Shown one piece after another: positions 16,176 through 25,102 of a stretch of 64,000 nt of DNA. The notes below the pieces were generated by a model that saw nothing but the letters and a program-made list of their open reading frames with translations, made no database searches and was not told the DNA's origin. The translations under genes and the position numbers were made by a program. The stretch lies in the NCBI GenBank assembly GCA_046306335.1, contig JBKDXM010000040.1, positions 1 through 64,000 on the forward strand, written 5' to 3'. This stretch comes from UBA2386 sp046306335 (GTDB lineage: Bacteria; Planctomycetota; UBA1135; UBA2386). Each line of letters begins with the position of its first letter. The stretch's first letter is position 1.

Positions 16176-17042
16176 ATGGAATCGCCAACCGACATCAAGG
16201 CCGCGCTGACGACGCGCGCCCGCACCGCGACCCTCGACGAGTTGCGCACCGAAGGCAAACGCCGCGTGCGCGTCGTCAAGGCCGACCAGGTCGCCGCCAT
16301 GATCGAGGAGTCGGTCCATCGGGCCGTCGAGCAGTCCGGGCTGCTGCCGGCGTCCGAGGTCGAGAAGCTCGTCGAGCGCAGCCGCCAGGAGTTCCGCACG
16401 CTGCTGACGGCGCGCGAGGCCGAGGCCGCGCGCGCGCAGGCGATGCAGGAGTTGCTCGACGCGCGCGACCGCGAGGTCGCCGACCTGCGGCAACAACTCG
16501 CCGCCGCCAGGGCTGCGCAGCACGCCGCCGAGACCGCGCTGGCCGATGCGCAGGTCGCCGTGGACGCCGCCGCGGCGGACGGCGAGGCCACCTCGTCGGC
16601 GCAGGCCGACATGCTCAGCTCGCTGATGAACGAGATGGCGAGCATGAAGGCGGCGCTGTTGGCGCATCCGGTCGCCGTGCCGCCAGCGCGGGAGGCCCTT
16701 GCCGTCGCGCCGTCGCCCGCGCCTGCCGGCGCCGTTGCGGCCGCCGCAGCAGCCGCGACCCCCGCGCCGATCGCAGCGGCCGCGGCAGCGCCCGCGCTCG
16801 ACGTCTCGGCGGCGATCGAGAAGCTCGCCACCTCGCTCAACGACCGCTTCGAGAAGCTCGGCCGCAAGATGGGCATCAGCTCGGCGGTCGGCAACGACCA
16901 GCCGGTCGACCTCGGCGGCCTGTTCAAGGACTCCGGGCCCGGCCTCGAGTCGAACATCAACAACGTCGCGAGCAAGCAGAAGGCCGCCGGCGGCATCGCC
17001 GCGAACCTCGCCCGCCTCAAGAAGCTCAAGGGCGGCGGCTGA
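16176..17042 (+). CDS. coiled-coil protein, probable partner of the actin-like ATPase
   Basis: The 288-residue protein has no recognised enzymatic domain. Residues about 35-130 form a long helical coiled coil (QSGLLPASEVEKLVERSRQE and RDREVADLRQQLAAARAAQH). An Ala/Pro-rich flexible linker spans about 165-205, and a conserved-looking C-terminal region of about 80 residues (IEKLATSLNDRFEKLGRKMG) ends in a basic Leu-Lys-Lys-Leu-Lys tail. It is soluble. Its gene ends 50 nt before the actin-like gene on the same strand, so they probably form one transcript; a filament-binding or adaptor role is inferred. Confidence 0.65.
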   Translation: MESPTDIKAALTTRARTATLDELRTEGKRRVRVVKADQVAAMIEESVHRAVEQSGLLPASEVEKLVERSRQEFRTLLTAREAEAARAQAMQELLDARDREVADLRQQLAAARAAQHAAETALADAQVAVDAAAADGEATSSAQADMLSSLMNEMASMKAALLAHPVAVPPAREALAVAPSPAPAGAVAAAAAAATPAPIAAAAAAPALDVSAAIEKLATSLNDRFEKLGRKMGISSAVGNDQPVDLGGLFKDSGPGLESNINNVASKQKAAGGIAANLARLKKLKGGG

Positions 17043-17092
17043 CGCCGCGGCCCGCCACGCACTTCCAGCCACTTCCACGGGGATCAGAGCCC

Positions 17093-18133
17093 ATGAACAA
17101 GAACGACAATCAAGTCACGAACGACCACAATGCCGACACGACCGTTGCCCTCGGCAAGGGCCTCGACGTCGGCACCGCCAACCTCGCCGCCGCCGTGCAG
17201 AACAGCGAAGGCGGCATCACGGTGAGCGTCGAACGCAACGCGTTCCTCGACATCCCGAGCGACGTCTACAGCAAGAACATGCTGACGAAGCTCAAGGTGC
17301 CGTACGTGGTGCACAACAATAAGCTCGTCGTCATCGGCGAGGCCGCGTTCGAGCTGGCCAACGTGTTCGGCCGCGAGACGCGTCGCCCGATGCAGGACGG
17401 CCTGATCAGCCCGAACGAGCAGGACGCCCTGCCGATGATGAAGATGATCATCCAGAAGCTGCTGGGCGAGCCGCGCGTGCAGGGCGAGAACTGTTACTTC
17501 TGCGTGCCGGCGCCGTCGCTGGACGTCGACAACAACGTCGTCTACCACCAGGGCCTGTTCGACAGCCTGATCGGCAAGCTCGGCTACAAGGCGCACGCCA
17601 TCAACGAGGCGCACGCGGTGATCTTCGCCGAGCTCGCCGAGCAGGACTTCACCGGCATCGGCCTGAGCTTCGGCGGCGGCATGGCCAACGCCTGCATCGC
17701 CTACAAGTCGATCCCGTGCCTGTCGTTCTCGGTGGCCCGCGGCGGCGACTGGATCGACAAGAACGTCGCCCACGTGCTCGGCTGCCCGCGCAGCAAGGCG
17801 ACCCACATCAAGGAGCGCGGCATCGACATCCGCGACCCGAAGACGCGCGAGGAGGAGGCGGTGTCGATCTACTACCGCAGCCTCATCAGCTACGTGCTGC
17901 AGAACATCAAGCAGCGCTTCGAGTCGGGCCAGAACATGCCGTCGTTCAACCAGCCGATCGACATCGCGTGCGCCGGCGGCACGTCGCTGATCGGCGGCTT
18001 CATCGAGGTCTTCCGCGACGAGTTCGCCAAGATCGACTTCCCGATCCCGGTCGGCCGCATCTTCCGCAGCGAAGAGGCCCTGACCGCGGTCGCCAAGGGC
18101 TGCCTCGTGGCGGCGGCGATCGGCGAAGGCTGA
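17093..18133 (+). CDS. actin-like (MreB/ParM-fold) ATPase
   Basis: The 346-residue protein has the actin/Hsp70-type nucleotide pocket. Phosphate-1 loop: GLDVGTANLAAAV at residues 23-35. Phosphate-2 loop: GLSFGGGMANA at about 190-200. Adenosine motif: ACAGGTSLIGG at about 292-302. The middle element INEAHAVIFAEL and the FSVARGGDWID segment also resemble MreB/ParM-type folds. It lacks a membrane-binding amphipathic start and is not a full match to MreB, FtsA or MamK that I can recognise. Phosphate-2 has Ser where many actins have Asp. I infer a cytoskeletal or plasmid-segregation-like filament protein. The ATG at 17093 follows a weak GGGGATCAG ribosome-binding site. Confidence 0.75.
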   Translation: MNKNDNQVTNDHNADTTVALGKGLDVGTANLAAAVQNSEGGITVSVERNAFLDIPSDVYSKNMLTKLKVPYVVHNNKLVVIGEAAFELANVFGRETRRPMQDGLISPNEQDALPMMKMIIQKLLGEPRVQGENCYFCVPAPSLDVDNNVVYHQGLFDSLIGKLGYKAHAINEAHAVIFAELAEQDFTGIGLSFGGGMANACIAYKSIPCLSFSVARGGDWIDKNVAHVLGCPRSKATHIKERGIDIRDPKTREEEAVSIYYRSLISYVLQNIKQRFESGQNMPSFNQPIDIACAGGTSLIGGFIEVFRDEFAKIDFPIPVGRIFRSEEALTAVAKGCLVAAAIGEG

Positions 18134-18160
18134 GCCGCGCGAGCGATGGGCTGGACGAGC

Positions 18161-18180
18161 ACGGGGCCACGGGGCCCCGT
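18161..18180. terminator. bidirectional hairpin between convergent genes
   Basis: ACGGGGCC and GGCCCCGT form a perfect 8-bp stem around an ACGG loop, 27 nt after the actin-like stop and 27 nt before the stop of the convergent amidase gene. Only a short T-run (GTTTCC) follows on the plus strand. The position between two converging genes supports a terminator. Confidence 0.55.
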
Positions 18181-18206
18181 CGCCGTTTCCGGGGCGAGCG
18201 TCGCGC

Positions 18207-21200
18207 CTACAGCGACAGCGTGCAGCGCACCCAGTTGGTGATGGCGCTCTCGGCCGTGCCCGCCGGCGTCAGCGTGATCGCGGCGAAGTACAGCGGCAGT
18301 CCGGCCAGGAACGGCAGGTTGGGCGCGAGCAGGTTGGCGGTGATGGCGCCGCCCGCCGGCAGCGCGCCCTGGAAGCCGAGGAAGAACGGACTGCCCGCCG
18401 TCAGGCTCGCCTCCAGCAGCAGTCCCGGGTTGAGCGGCAGCAGGCCGCCGCCCGGCAGCCACGCGCCGGGTGCGAAGCCTTCGCTGCACAGCAGCAGGTA
18501 GGGCCGTCCCGCCTCGGCCGGCAGCGCCAGTTCGAACGGAGTGAACGCGCCGAGCACCGCGCGCGGCGGCGCGCGCAGCGGTTCCTGGTCGAGCAGCCAC
18601 GCGAGGCTCTGCTGCAGGAGGCCAGCGCGCAGCGTCGGGCTGGTGATCGTCTCCAGCGGAAGGCCCAACGTGACGACGCGCGCGCCGGTCGCCGGGTCGA
18701 AGCGCTGCACGCCGGCGGTCAGGCCGTTGCCGTAGCGCAGGCAGACCGCGCTCTGCAGGGTCGTCGGCACCAGCGTGTCGGGGAAGTCGACGTCGTACGT
18801 GCCGTTCGCGCCGTTGTCGAAGCCGCCCGCCGGCAGGCCGGCGCTGACCGTGCCCGGCACGCCGGCCTGCAGCGTGTACACGCCGGCGTCGTCGAGCGCG
18901 TAGGTCGCGCCGAGCACGTTGCGGTAGAAGGCGCGGTCGGCGGCGCTGCCCTGCGCGTCGAGGTCCCAGCCGACCTCGGCACCGCTGACCAGCAGGCTGC
19001 CGCCGCTGTTGAGGTACGCCGTCGCCAGCGCCTGCTCGGTCGCCGTGAACGTCTCGTCGGCGGTGCTCTCCTCGCCGAGCGACCACACCACGGCCTGGTA
19101 GGGCAGCAGCGACACGCGCAACAGGCTGACCGCCTCGTTGCTGGCGGCGTCGAAGCCGCGCGAGCCGTTGGCGTCGCGGCGGATCGCGTCGCCGACGAGC
19201 CGCGTGTAGTCGCGCGTGTTGTCGGGTCCCTTGACGTTGCGGTCGAAGCGGTCGAAGCCCTGCACCAGCAGCACCTGCGCCTGCGCGAGGTGGTCGGTGC
19301 CGGCGGTCAGGACCTCGGTCGGGAACGAGCGGCCGCTGCTGTTCCACGCGCGCACGCGGAACGACCGCAGGCTGTGGTGCGGCAGCGGGCCCGTGGACCA
19401 GTTCGTGGTCGCCACCGACGCCACCTGCACGAAGCCCTTGCCGTCGAGCGACTGCTCGACCGTGTACGTCGTCGCACCGGGTGCTGCGTCCCATGCCACG
19501 CGCAGGCCGCGGGCGCCGTCCTGGGTGACGCGCAGGGCCGTCGGCGGCTCGGGCGGGAACGGCGCCGTCGGCGCGAAGTAGCGCAGCACGCCGCGCGCGT
19601 AGGCGCGGGCGGCGAGGTAGCGGAACTCCGGCTCGTGCAGCGAGGTGTGGTCGAGCGAGCCCGGCGTGTCGTGGAACGCCAGTTCGACCAGGATGCCCGG
19701 CATCGTGCTCAGCAGCCGCACCTCGCCGAAGTTCGCCGTCTTCTGGCCGCGGTCGACCCACGCGGCGTTCCAGTTGGCGCGCAGGTCGGCGACGATCTGC
19801 GTGTGGACCGCGGCGCTCAGCGCCGCCGAGCCGGCAGTCGCGCCGCCGTTGTAGATGAACGTGTCGGTGCCTGCGCCGCCGCCGGCGTTGGTGTGCAGGC
19901 TGACGAAGGCGTCGGCCGTGCGCCACTCGGCGAAGCGCGGCCGCGCGGTGACGTCGTCGTCGCTGTCCTGGCCGCCGCTGATCGAGTCCCACACCGTGCT
20001 CGGGGCGCCGGCGAACTGCGCCCAGTAGCGCGCCGCCTCGCGCCAGCGCGCTTGCCCGCTCGTCGCGCCGCCGCGCACGAGGCTGCCGAGGCCGCCGCCC
20101 AGGCGCACCGCGTCGGCGATGACCACGCCCGGCGACGACGACAGGTTGCTGAGCGTGACGCGCGCCGGCGCTGCCGGCGTGAACCAGAAGTTGCCGAGGT
20201 GCGCCCAGGTGACGTTGTCCACCTGCTGGTCGACGACCACGTCGCTCGTGCCGCCGCTGTGCTCGACGCGGTAGCGCGCCGCCGGTGTGCGGTTGGCGCC
20301 GGTGCGGAAGCAGGCGAACACCGGGTAGAGCCCATCGCGCGCCACCGGGATCGTCCACGTCGCCGTCGCCGTCTCGGCGACGGTGCTGACGTTGGCGAAG
20401 CGGTAGCTGCCGCCGTTCCAGCCCGCCGACGCCGACAGCGACCAGCCGCCGGTCTCGACGTAGCCCGGCGCGCCGGCGTCGTTGTCGGCGAGGCCGTCGG
20501 CCGGCACTTCGCCGTGCTCGCGCGCCATCACCACGTCGGCCCCGAGGTTGTTGAGGAACGGGATCAGGTACTGGTTGGCGATCTCGGCCGTGTGGATGTC
20601 CTCGATCAGCCCGTCGATCACCCCGCGCTGCGTCGTCCAGCCGAGCGTGGTGTGCCAGTAGTAGCCGTGGCCGGGCGACACCGCGATGCGCTTGCCGGCG
20701 AGCGCGCCGAACGGACTGACGAGCCCGGCGGCAGCGGGCGCGCGCGCGGGCTGCGGCAGCGGTTGCGCCGGCGCCTGCGGCCGTTCGCCGAGCGCTTCGT
20801 GCAGCGGCAGCTCGCGGCCGTCGGGCATGCGCACCTCGATGCGCACGCCGGACACCCCGGGCGCGCGCAGCGCCGTCTTGTCGATCTGCTCGATCGCGTG
20901 CTCGCGCGAGCAGCCGGGCAGCAGTTGCAGCAACGTCGCGTCGAACAGCAGCTGCGCCTCGCCGTTCTGCACCCGCCACGCCAGCAACTGCGTTCCCGGC
21001 GGCACGTGGCTCGTGTACCCGAGCTGCGCCTCCGCCGCCGTCGGCCCCGCGCACAACCGCGCGATCGCGCTGCCGACGTCGCCATGCCACGGCCCGACCG
21101 CCGCGAGGTTGTTCTGCCGGAAGAACAGCACGTCCTGCGCCGGACACGTCGCGACGGCGACGGCGGTGGCGAGGACGGCGAGGGCGGCGACGGGGACGGC

Positions 21201-21215
21201 AGGGGCTCGGCGCAT
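18207..21215 (-). CDS. large secreted N-acetylmuramoyl-L-alanine amidase with GerMN, golvesin-like and Fn3 domains
   Basis: The 1002-residue protein has a signal peptide (cleavage after TCPAQ). A GerMN domain spans about residues 55-130 (GYTSHVPPGTQLLAWRVQNG). An Amidase_3 zinc amidase starts near residue 175 (AVSPGHGYYWHTTLGW) and is completed near 480-520 by SLHTNAGGG and GILVELAFHD, which supply the metal His and catalytic Glu. A golvesin/Xly-type beta-sandwich of about 130 residues is inserted between the two halves (TATWTIPVARDGLYPVFACF). An Fn3 domain follows at about 565-640, then a region with a GATase-like beta/alpha feel and a C-terminal beta domain. It should cleave the stem peptide from murein outside the cytoplasm or act on related glycans. 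Confidence 0.85.
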   Translation of the reverse strand: MRRAPAVPVAALAVLATAVAVATCPAQDVLFFRQNNLAAVGPWHGDVGSAIARLCAGPTAAEAQLGYTSHVPPGTQLLAWRVQNGEAQLLFDATLLQLLPGCSREHAIEQIDKTALRAPGVSGVRIEVRMPDGRELPLHEALGERPQAPAQPLPQPARAPAAAGLVSPFGALAGKRIAVSPGHGYYWHTTLGWTTQRGVIDGLIEDIHTAEIANQYLIPFLNNLGADVVMAREHGEVPADGLADNDAGAPGYVETGGWSLSASAGWNGGSYRFANVSTVAETATATWTIPVARDGLYPVFACFRTGANRTPAARYRVEHSGGTSDVVVDQQVDNVTWAHLGNFWFTPAAPARVTLSNLSSSPGVVIADAVRLGGGLGSLVRGGATSGQARWREAARYWAQFAGAPSTVWDSISGGQDSDDDVTARPRFAEWRTADAFVSLHTNAGGGAGTDTFIYNGGATAGSAALSAAVHTQIVADLRANWNAAWVDRGQKTANFGEVRLLSTMPGILVELAFHDTPGSLDHTSLHEPEFRYLAARAYARGVLRYFAPTAPFPPEPPTALRVTQDGARGLRVAWDAAPGATTYTVEQSLDGKGFVQVASVATTNWSTGPLPHHSLRSFRVRAWNSSGRSFPTEVLTAGTDHLAQAQVLLVQGFDRFDRNVKGPDNTRDYTRLVGDAIRRDANGSRGFDAASNEAVSLLRVSLLPYQAVVWSLGEESTADETFTATEQALATAYLNSGGSLLVSGAEVGWDLDAQGSAADRAFYRNVLGATYALDDAGVYTLQAGVPGTVSAGLPAGGFDNGANGTYDVDFPDTLVPTTLQSAVCLRYGNGLTAGVQRFDPATGARVVTLGLPLETITSPTLRAGLLQQSLAWLLDQEPLRAPPRAVLGAFTPFELALPAEAGRPYLLLCSEGFAPGAWLPGGGLLPLNPGLLLEASLTAGSPFFLGFQGALPAGGAITANLLAPNLPFLAGLPLYFAAITLTPAGTAESAITNWVRCTLSL

Positions 21216-21408
21216 GGGGTGGTGGGGTGGCGGACGGTGGTGGTTCGCTGCCCGGTGCAGAGTGTACGTCCGGGGCGAGGCATGTCAGGGGGCGTGCATG
21301 GCGACGGCCGAGCGCGGTTGCTGCCCCTTGCCGTTGTGCGTGCGCGCGGTCCGCCATGGCGTCGACTCGCGCCTTGCCAGCGTCCCGTCCACCCCCGACG
21401 CTGCCCCG
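21216..21408. other. divergent intergenic region between amidase and PrsW genes
   Basis: This 193-nt stretch separates two divergent starts and must carry both promoters. No convincing -35/-10 pair stands out. An in-frame ATG at 21298 could extend the PrsW gene by 37 residues, but the added sequence lacks similarity to the family. Confidence 0.4.
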
Positions 21409-22125
21409 ATGGAACTGTCCGCGCTCCTCGCCGTCTCGATCGGCCCGCCGATCGCTTCGGCGGCGTGGTTCTATCTGCGCGACCGCGAGCGCGAGCCGCT
21501 GGGGGCGGTGGTGTGGGCCTTCCTCGCCGGCGCGATCGTCGTCGCCGTGGCGGTGTTCGCGGCAGTGCCGTTGGCGCGGCTCGGCGTGCCGTTCGCGCAC
21601 CCGTGGGCGCACGGGGCGTACGTCGCCTTTGCGCTGGCAGCGATCCCTGAGGAGCTGGCGAAGTACCTGTTCTTGCGGCGGCACATTGGCAGCCACCACT
21701 GCGACGAGCCGATGGATGGGATGGTCTACGGCGCGCTCGTTTCGCTGGGTTTCGCCGCCGCCGAGAACGTGCTGTACGTGCTGCAGGGCGGGCTCAGCGT
21801 CGGCTTCTGGCGCGCGTTCACGGCGGTGCCGTTGCACGCCAGTTGCGGCGCGCTGATGGGGCTCGCGCTGGCGAGCCGGAAGCTGCTGGGGCCCGGACCG
21901 GGCCGCGGCCTGCTGCCCGCGCTCGTGGTCCCGATCCTGATCCACGGCCTGTACGACTGGCCGCTGATGGCGCTGTCGCGGCGCGGCGAACCGGAGTACG
22001 CGGAGTCGCTCCTCGCCACGATGGCCAACCTCACGGTGCTCGTCCTCGCCATCGTCTGGGTGCGCATGCACTCGACGCGGCTGCGCGGCCACCAGGACAT
22101 CCGGGTGGCGCGGCGCGACGCGTAG
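21409..22125 (+). CDS. PrsW-family intramembrane glutamic protease
   Basis: The 238-residue integral membrane protein has about seven hydrophobic segments and the PrsW/CAAX-protease-like motifs: EE in AIPEELAKYLFL, FAAAENVLYVLQGG, and HGLYDWPLMAL near the C-terminus. In Bacillus subtilis PrsW makes the first cut in anti-sigma factor RsiW, so a role in membrane proteolysis or signalling is possible here. It is divergent from the amidase and converges on the chorismate mutase gene. Confidence 0.85.
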   Translation: MELSALLAVSIGPPIASAAWFYLRDREREPLGAVVWAFLAGAIVVAVAVFAAVPLARLGVPFAHPWAHGAYVAFALAAIPEELAKYLFLRRHIGSHHCDEPMDGMVYGALVSLGFAAAENVLYVLQGGLSVGFWRAFTAVPLHASCGALMGLALASRKLLGPGPGRGLLPALVVPILIHGLYDWPLMALSRRGEPEYAESLLATMANLTVLVLAIVWVRMHSTRLRGHQDIRVARRDA

Positions 22126-22170
22126 CGGCACGTACCGCGCGCTACCGCCGCGTGGGTCGCAGCCGCGCCG

Positions 22171-22461
22171 TCAGCCCGCCACGCCGTCCATGCCGGCGAC
22201 GCGGGCCCGCGACGCGGCGAACACGGCGCGCAGGATCACCTCGACCTGCGGCCGCGAGTAGCCGTCGGTGGGCGTCTCCTGCAGCAGGGCGGCGAGCATC
22301 GCGTCCTCGCGCGCCGGGTCGGCGACGGCGTGGCCGTGGCGGGCCTTCCACGCGCCGATCGTGCGGCACAAGCGGCCGCGCGCGTGCAGGAGTTCGACCA
22401 GCTGCGCGTTCAGCAGGTCCATCTCGTGGCGCAACTGCGCGAGCGTCGGTTCGGCAGGCAT
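22171..22461 (-). CDS. chorismate mutase, AroQ type
   Basis: The 96-residue all-helical protein matches monofunctional AroQ chorismate mutase in length and pattern: LAQLRHEMDLLNAQLVELLH with the start-helix Arg, then IGAWKARHGHAVADPAREDA containing the active-site Lys and Arg region, and a final helix (QVEVILRAVFAASR). It converts chorismate to prephenate at the branch point to Phe and Tyr. It starts at ATG 22461 and stands alone, with no other shikimate genes nearby. Confidence 0.8.
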   Translation of the reverse strand: MPAEPTLAQLRHEMDLLNAQLVELLHARGRLCRTIGAWKARHGHAVADPAREDAMLAALLQETPTDGYSRPQVEVILRAVFAASRARVAGMDGVAG

Positions 22462-22514
22462 GGTGCGGATGCTACTGCTCCCGGCGGCGGCGCGCGGCCG
22501 CCTCGGGAACGAAG

Positions 22515-23537
22515 TCAGCGGTAGTACGACACCGGCCGCGGGATCACGCCGAGCGCTGCGTAGTCGAAGCCGGTGTCGAGCGGCTGGTAGTCGCCGACGA
22601 TGGCGACGCTGCGGTCGGCGGTGATCGCGTCCTCCAGGCCGAGGCACCAGTACGCGGCGTTGACGGTGACGCGGCGCACGCCCTCGTTCTGGAAGTCCGC
22701 GCCGCTGCCCATGGTGAACTGGAACACGCGCGCGGCCTTGCCGCGGTTGCCGGTCCAGGTCTTGGTCCATGCCACCGGCAGCGGCTCCTTGTCCTTGTTC
22801 GGCGCGTCGCCGGGTTGGCGGCCGACGAGCGGTTGGCCGTGCAGCAGCGCGGTGCAGCCGGCGGGCAGGCTGTTGCCTTCGCGGTAGGTGCGGTAGACGT
22901 CCGACGGGCCCCAGACGTCGGCCACGCCGCGCAGGATCGGGTGCTCGCGTTGGGTCGGCTCGGCGTACGCGCGCGTGCTGTCGGCGTGCCAGTTGCCGTG
23001 GTGGCCGAGGAACGTGCCGCCGAGCACGTCTTCGCCAAAGCGCACGCGCTGGCCCGCGACCTCGTACGGGAATTCGCCGAGGAAGCCGTGGTTGGCGGTG
23101 CGCAGCGCCAGGATCGGCTTGCCGCTGTCGAGGTAGTCGAGCACGCACGCGAGCTGCTCCTTGGGCAGCGTCAGGAAGCGACTGAACAGGATCAGCAGGT
23201 CGGCGTTGGCGAGGTGCTCGAGGCCGGGCACGTCGTGCACCACGGCCTTGTCTTCGAGGCGCGTCTTCTGCGTCGGGTCGACGAGGCCGTCCTTCTGCGC
23301 GAACAGCACCGTGCAGTGGTAGCCGTGGTGCGTCGCCAGCACCTTGGCCAGCATCGGCATCGACTGCTCGCTGCGGTACTCCTGCTCGGCGGCGACCAGC
23401 ACGACGTGCTTGCCGCGGCCGGGTCCCTCGCCGCCGTCGTAGGTGAGCCAGCGCGGGTCGGCGGGCACGGGGTGCGGCGGCGGTGGGGCCGCGCAGGCGG
23501 CGAACAGCAGGGCGGCGGCGAGGAGCAGCAAGCGCAT
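22515..23537 (-). CDS. ThuA-domain lipoprotein
   Basis: The 340-residue protein starts with a lipoprotein signal (MRLLLLAAALLFAAC; lipobox LFAAC). The mature part is a ThuA domain of the class-I glutamine amidotransferase-like fold (VVLVAAEQEYRSEQSMPMLA, ADLLILFSRFLTLP, then GEDVLGGTFLGHHGNWHADS). ThuA proteins are linked to sugar utilisation and are common beside dehydrogenase and cytochrome genes in planctomycetes. It starts 5 nt after the stop of the propeller gene, and is the last gene of a three-gene unit with it and the multihaem cytochrome. Confidence 0.85.
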   Translation of the reverse strand: MRLLLLAAALLFAACAAPPPPHPVPADPRWLTYDGGEGPGRGKHVVLVAAEQEYRSEQSMPMLAKVLATHHGYHCTVLFAQKDGLVDPTQKTRLEDKAVVHDVPGLEHLANADLLILFSRFLTLPKEQLACVLDYLDSGKPILALRTANHGFLGEFPYEVAGQRVRFGEDVLGGTFLGHHGNWHADSTRAYAEPTQREHPILRGVADVWGPSDVYRTYREGNSLPAGCTALLHGQPLVGRQPGDAPNKDKEPLPVAWTKTWTGNRGKAARVFQFTMGSGADFQNEGVRRVTVNAAYWCLGLEDAITADRSVAIVGDYQPLDTGFDYAALGVIPRPVSYYR

Positions 23538-23542
23538 CGGGG

Positions 23543-25102
23543 TCACTTCGTGGGGATCACGTTGACGGTGTAGTAGGCGTCGGCGTGCAGCAGCGCGCGG
23601 CCGTCGGCGGCGCGCAGCCCGCGCAGGTCGAACTCGTGCACGTGGCCGGGGACCATGCCCGCGACGACGAGGCGGACGCGGCGGCCGTCGGCAGCCGGCT
23701 CGGCGCGCAGCACGCGCGGCGTCGTGCGGTCGACCTCGGGGCTGCCGTAGTGCTCCTGGTAGACGTGCGTGAACGAGCCGAGCCGGTAGTTCGCCGGATC
23801 GGCGGCGCGGGCGGCATCGACCGGCGCGGTGAAGTCGACCACGAAGCCGTCGGGCTGGATGCGGATGCGTTCGATCTCGAACGGCGTGCGGCCGGTCCAC
23901 TCCAGGCGTTCGAGCGTGTAGCTGCGGTTGCCGCGCACCGGCCAGCCGCGGTTGGTGCCGCCGGCGACCAGCTGGCCTTCGGCGGTGAACTCGACGGCGA
24001 GGATGCCGTTGCCGAGGCCTTCGCGGAACGGATAGCAGGCGCCCTGCCAGACGCCGTCGACGAGTTCGGTCGTCGCCCGCATCACGAGGCTCAGGCTGTA
24101 GTCGCCGAGGAACAGCTGACCCGCGAACGGGCCGAAGCGCCCGCCGGTGCGGTCGGGCCGGAACGTCGTGATCGACTGGCCCATGCGGCGGTAGGGGAAC
24201 ACCACCGCGTACGGCACGAGCTGCGGGATGCGCGCGCTCTCGGTCGCGAGGCGCGAGGGCGTGTTCGGCTCCAGCGGCTTGCCGCCCATGCCCGCGGCGA
24301 GCGGATGGTCGTAGGCCGGGAAGCTGATCGGGTGGCCCATGAAGCCGCCTGGCTTCAGGTGCTTGAGCGAGCACGAGCCGTTCCAGGGGCCTTGGCTCTC
24401 GACGTAGAACATCGCGCCGTGCTCGTTCGGCGCGACGCCGCCGGCGCTGCGGATGCCGCTGGCGATCGGCGCCGAGCGGCCGTCCTTGGTGACCTCGAAG
24501 GCCCAGCCGCGGAACGGCGCCTTGTAGTGGTACGAGTCGGACAGGCCGAGCACGACGAAGATGCTGCCGTCGGCCGTGACCGGCGAGCCCCAGGCGAACT
24601 CGTGGTAGTGCCCGAAGCCCCAGGCGTCGCTGAGGTTCTCGAAGCGGTCGGCGCGGCCGTCGCCGTCGCGGTCGGTGACGCGCGTGACCTCGGTCTGCTG
24701 CGTCGCGTACAGCGCGCCATCGCGGTGGCCGAGGCCGAGCACTTCGTCGAGGCCGCTGGCGAAGCGCTCGATGGTCAGCTTCGGCACGGCCGCGCCCGCA
24801 CCGGTGACCAGCAGGATCTCGCCGCGGCGCGTGCCGAGCGCGAGCCGGCCGTCGGGCAACGTGCACATGCTGCCGACCTCGAGCGCGAGCGCGGGCGGGA
24901 TCGGCAGGTCGACGAGGCGGTAGTACTCGGCCTCGGCGCCGGCGGTGCCCCAGGCGTCGCCGAGCTCCTGCGCCGGGACGATGGCGGCGAACAGCGTCGC
25001 GCCGAGGACGCCGGCCAGCGCGGCGCGTGGACGCGCGCCGCGGGGAGCGCCGCGACGCGAGCCGGGACGGACCTTCCCGCCTACGATCGGATGCGCGCTC
25101 AC
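23543..25102 (-). CDS. exported six-bladed beta-propeller dehydrogenase-like protein
   Basis: The 519-residue protein starts at GTG 25102, which overlaps the stop of the cytochrome gene (GTGA). A hydrophobic export signal ends near PAQELGDAWG. The rest resembles the soluble glucose/sorbosone dehydrogenase-like propellers of PVC bacteria (DUF7133 type): MCTLPDGRLALGTRRGEILL, SGLDEVLGLGHRDGALYATQ, VTDRDGDGRADRFENL and MGHPISFPAYDHP. A C-terminal beta domain follows near residue 400. PQQ or another cofactor is unproven. Between a multihaem cytochrome and a ThuA lipoprotein, it probably passes electrons from a carbohydrate substrate to the cytochrome. Confidence 0.8.
   Translation of the reverse strand: MSAHPIVGGKVRPGSRRGAPRGARPRAALAGVLGATLFAAIVPAQELGDAWGTAGAEAEYYRLVDLPIPPALALEVGSMCTLPDGRLALGTRRGEILLVTGAGAAVPKLTIERFASGLDEVLGLGHRDGALYATQQTEVTRVTDRDGDGRADRFENLSDAWGFGHYHEFAWGSPVTADGSIFVVLGLSDSYHYKAPFRGWAFEVTKDGRSAPIASGIRSAGGVAPNEHGAMFYVESQGPWNGSCSLKHLKPGGFMGHPISFPAYDHPLAAGMGGKPLEPNTPSRLATESARIPQLVPYAVVFPYRRMGQSITTFRPDRTGGRFGPFAGQLFLGDYSLSLVMRATTELVDGVWQGACYPFREGLGNGILAVEFTAEGQLVAGGTNRGWPVRGNRSYTLERLEWTGRTPFEIERIRIQPDGFVVDFTAPVDAARAADPANYRLGSFTHVYQEHYGSPEVDRTTPRVLRAEPAADGRRVRLVVAGMVPGHVHEFDLRGLRAADGRALLHADAYYTVNVIPTK

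Noticed and set aside
16027..16209. 60-codon plus-strand frame starting at the mirror copy of the 18-bp repeat
   Set aside because: It overlaps the start of the coiled-coil gene in another frame and shows no signal peptide or domain; kept only as part of the inverted-repeat finding.
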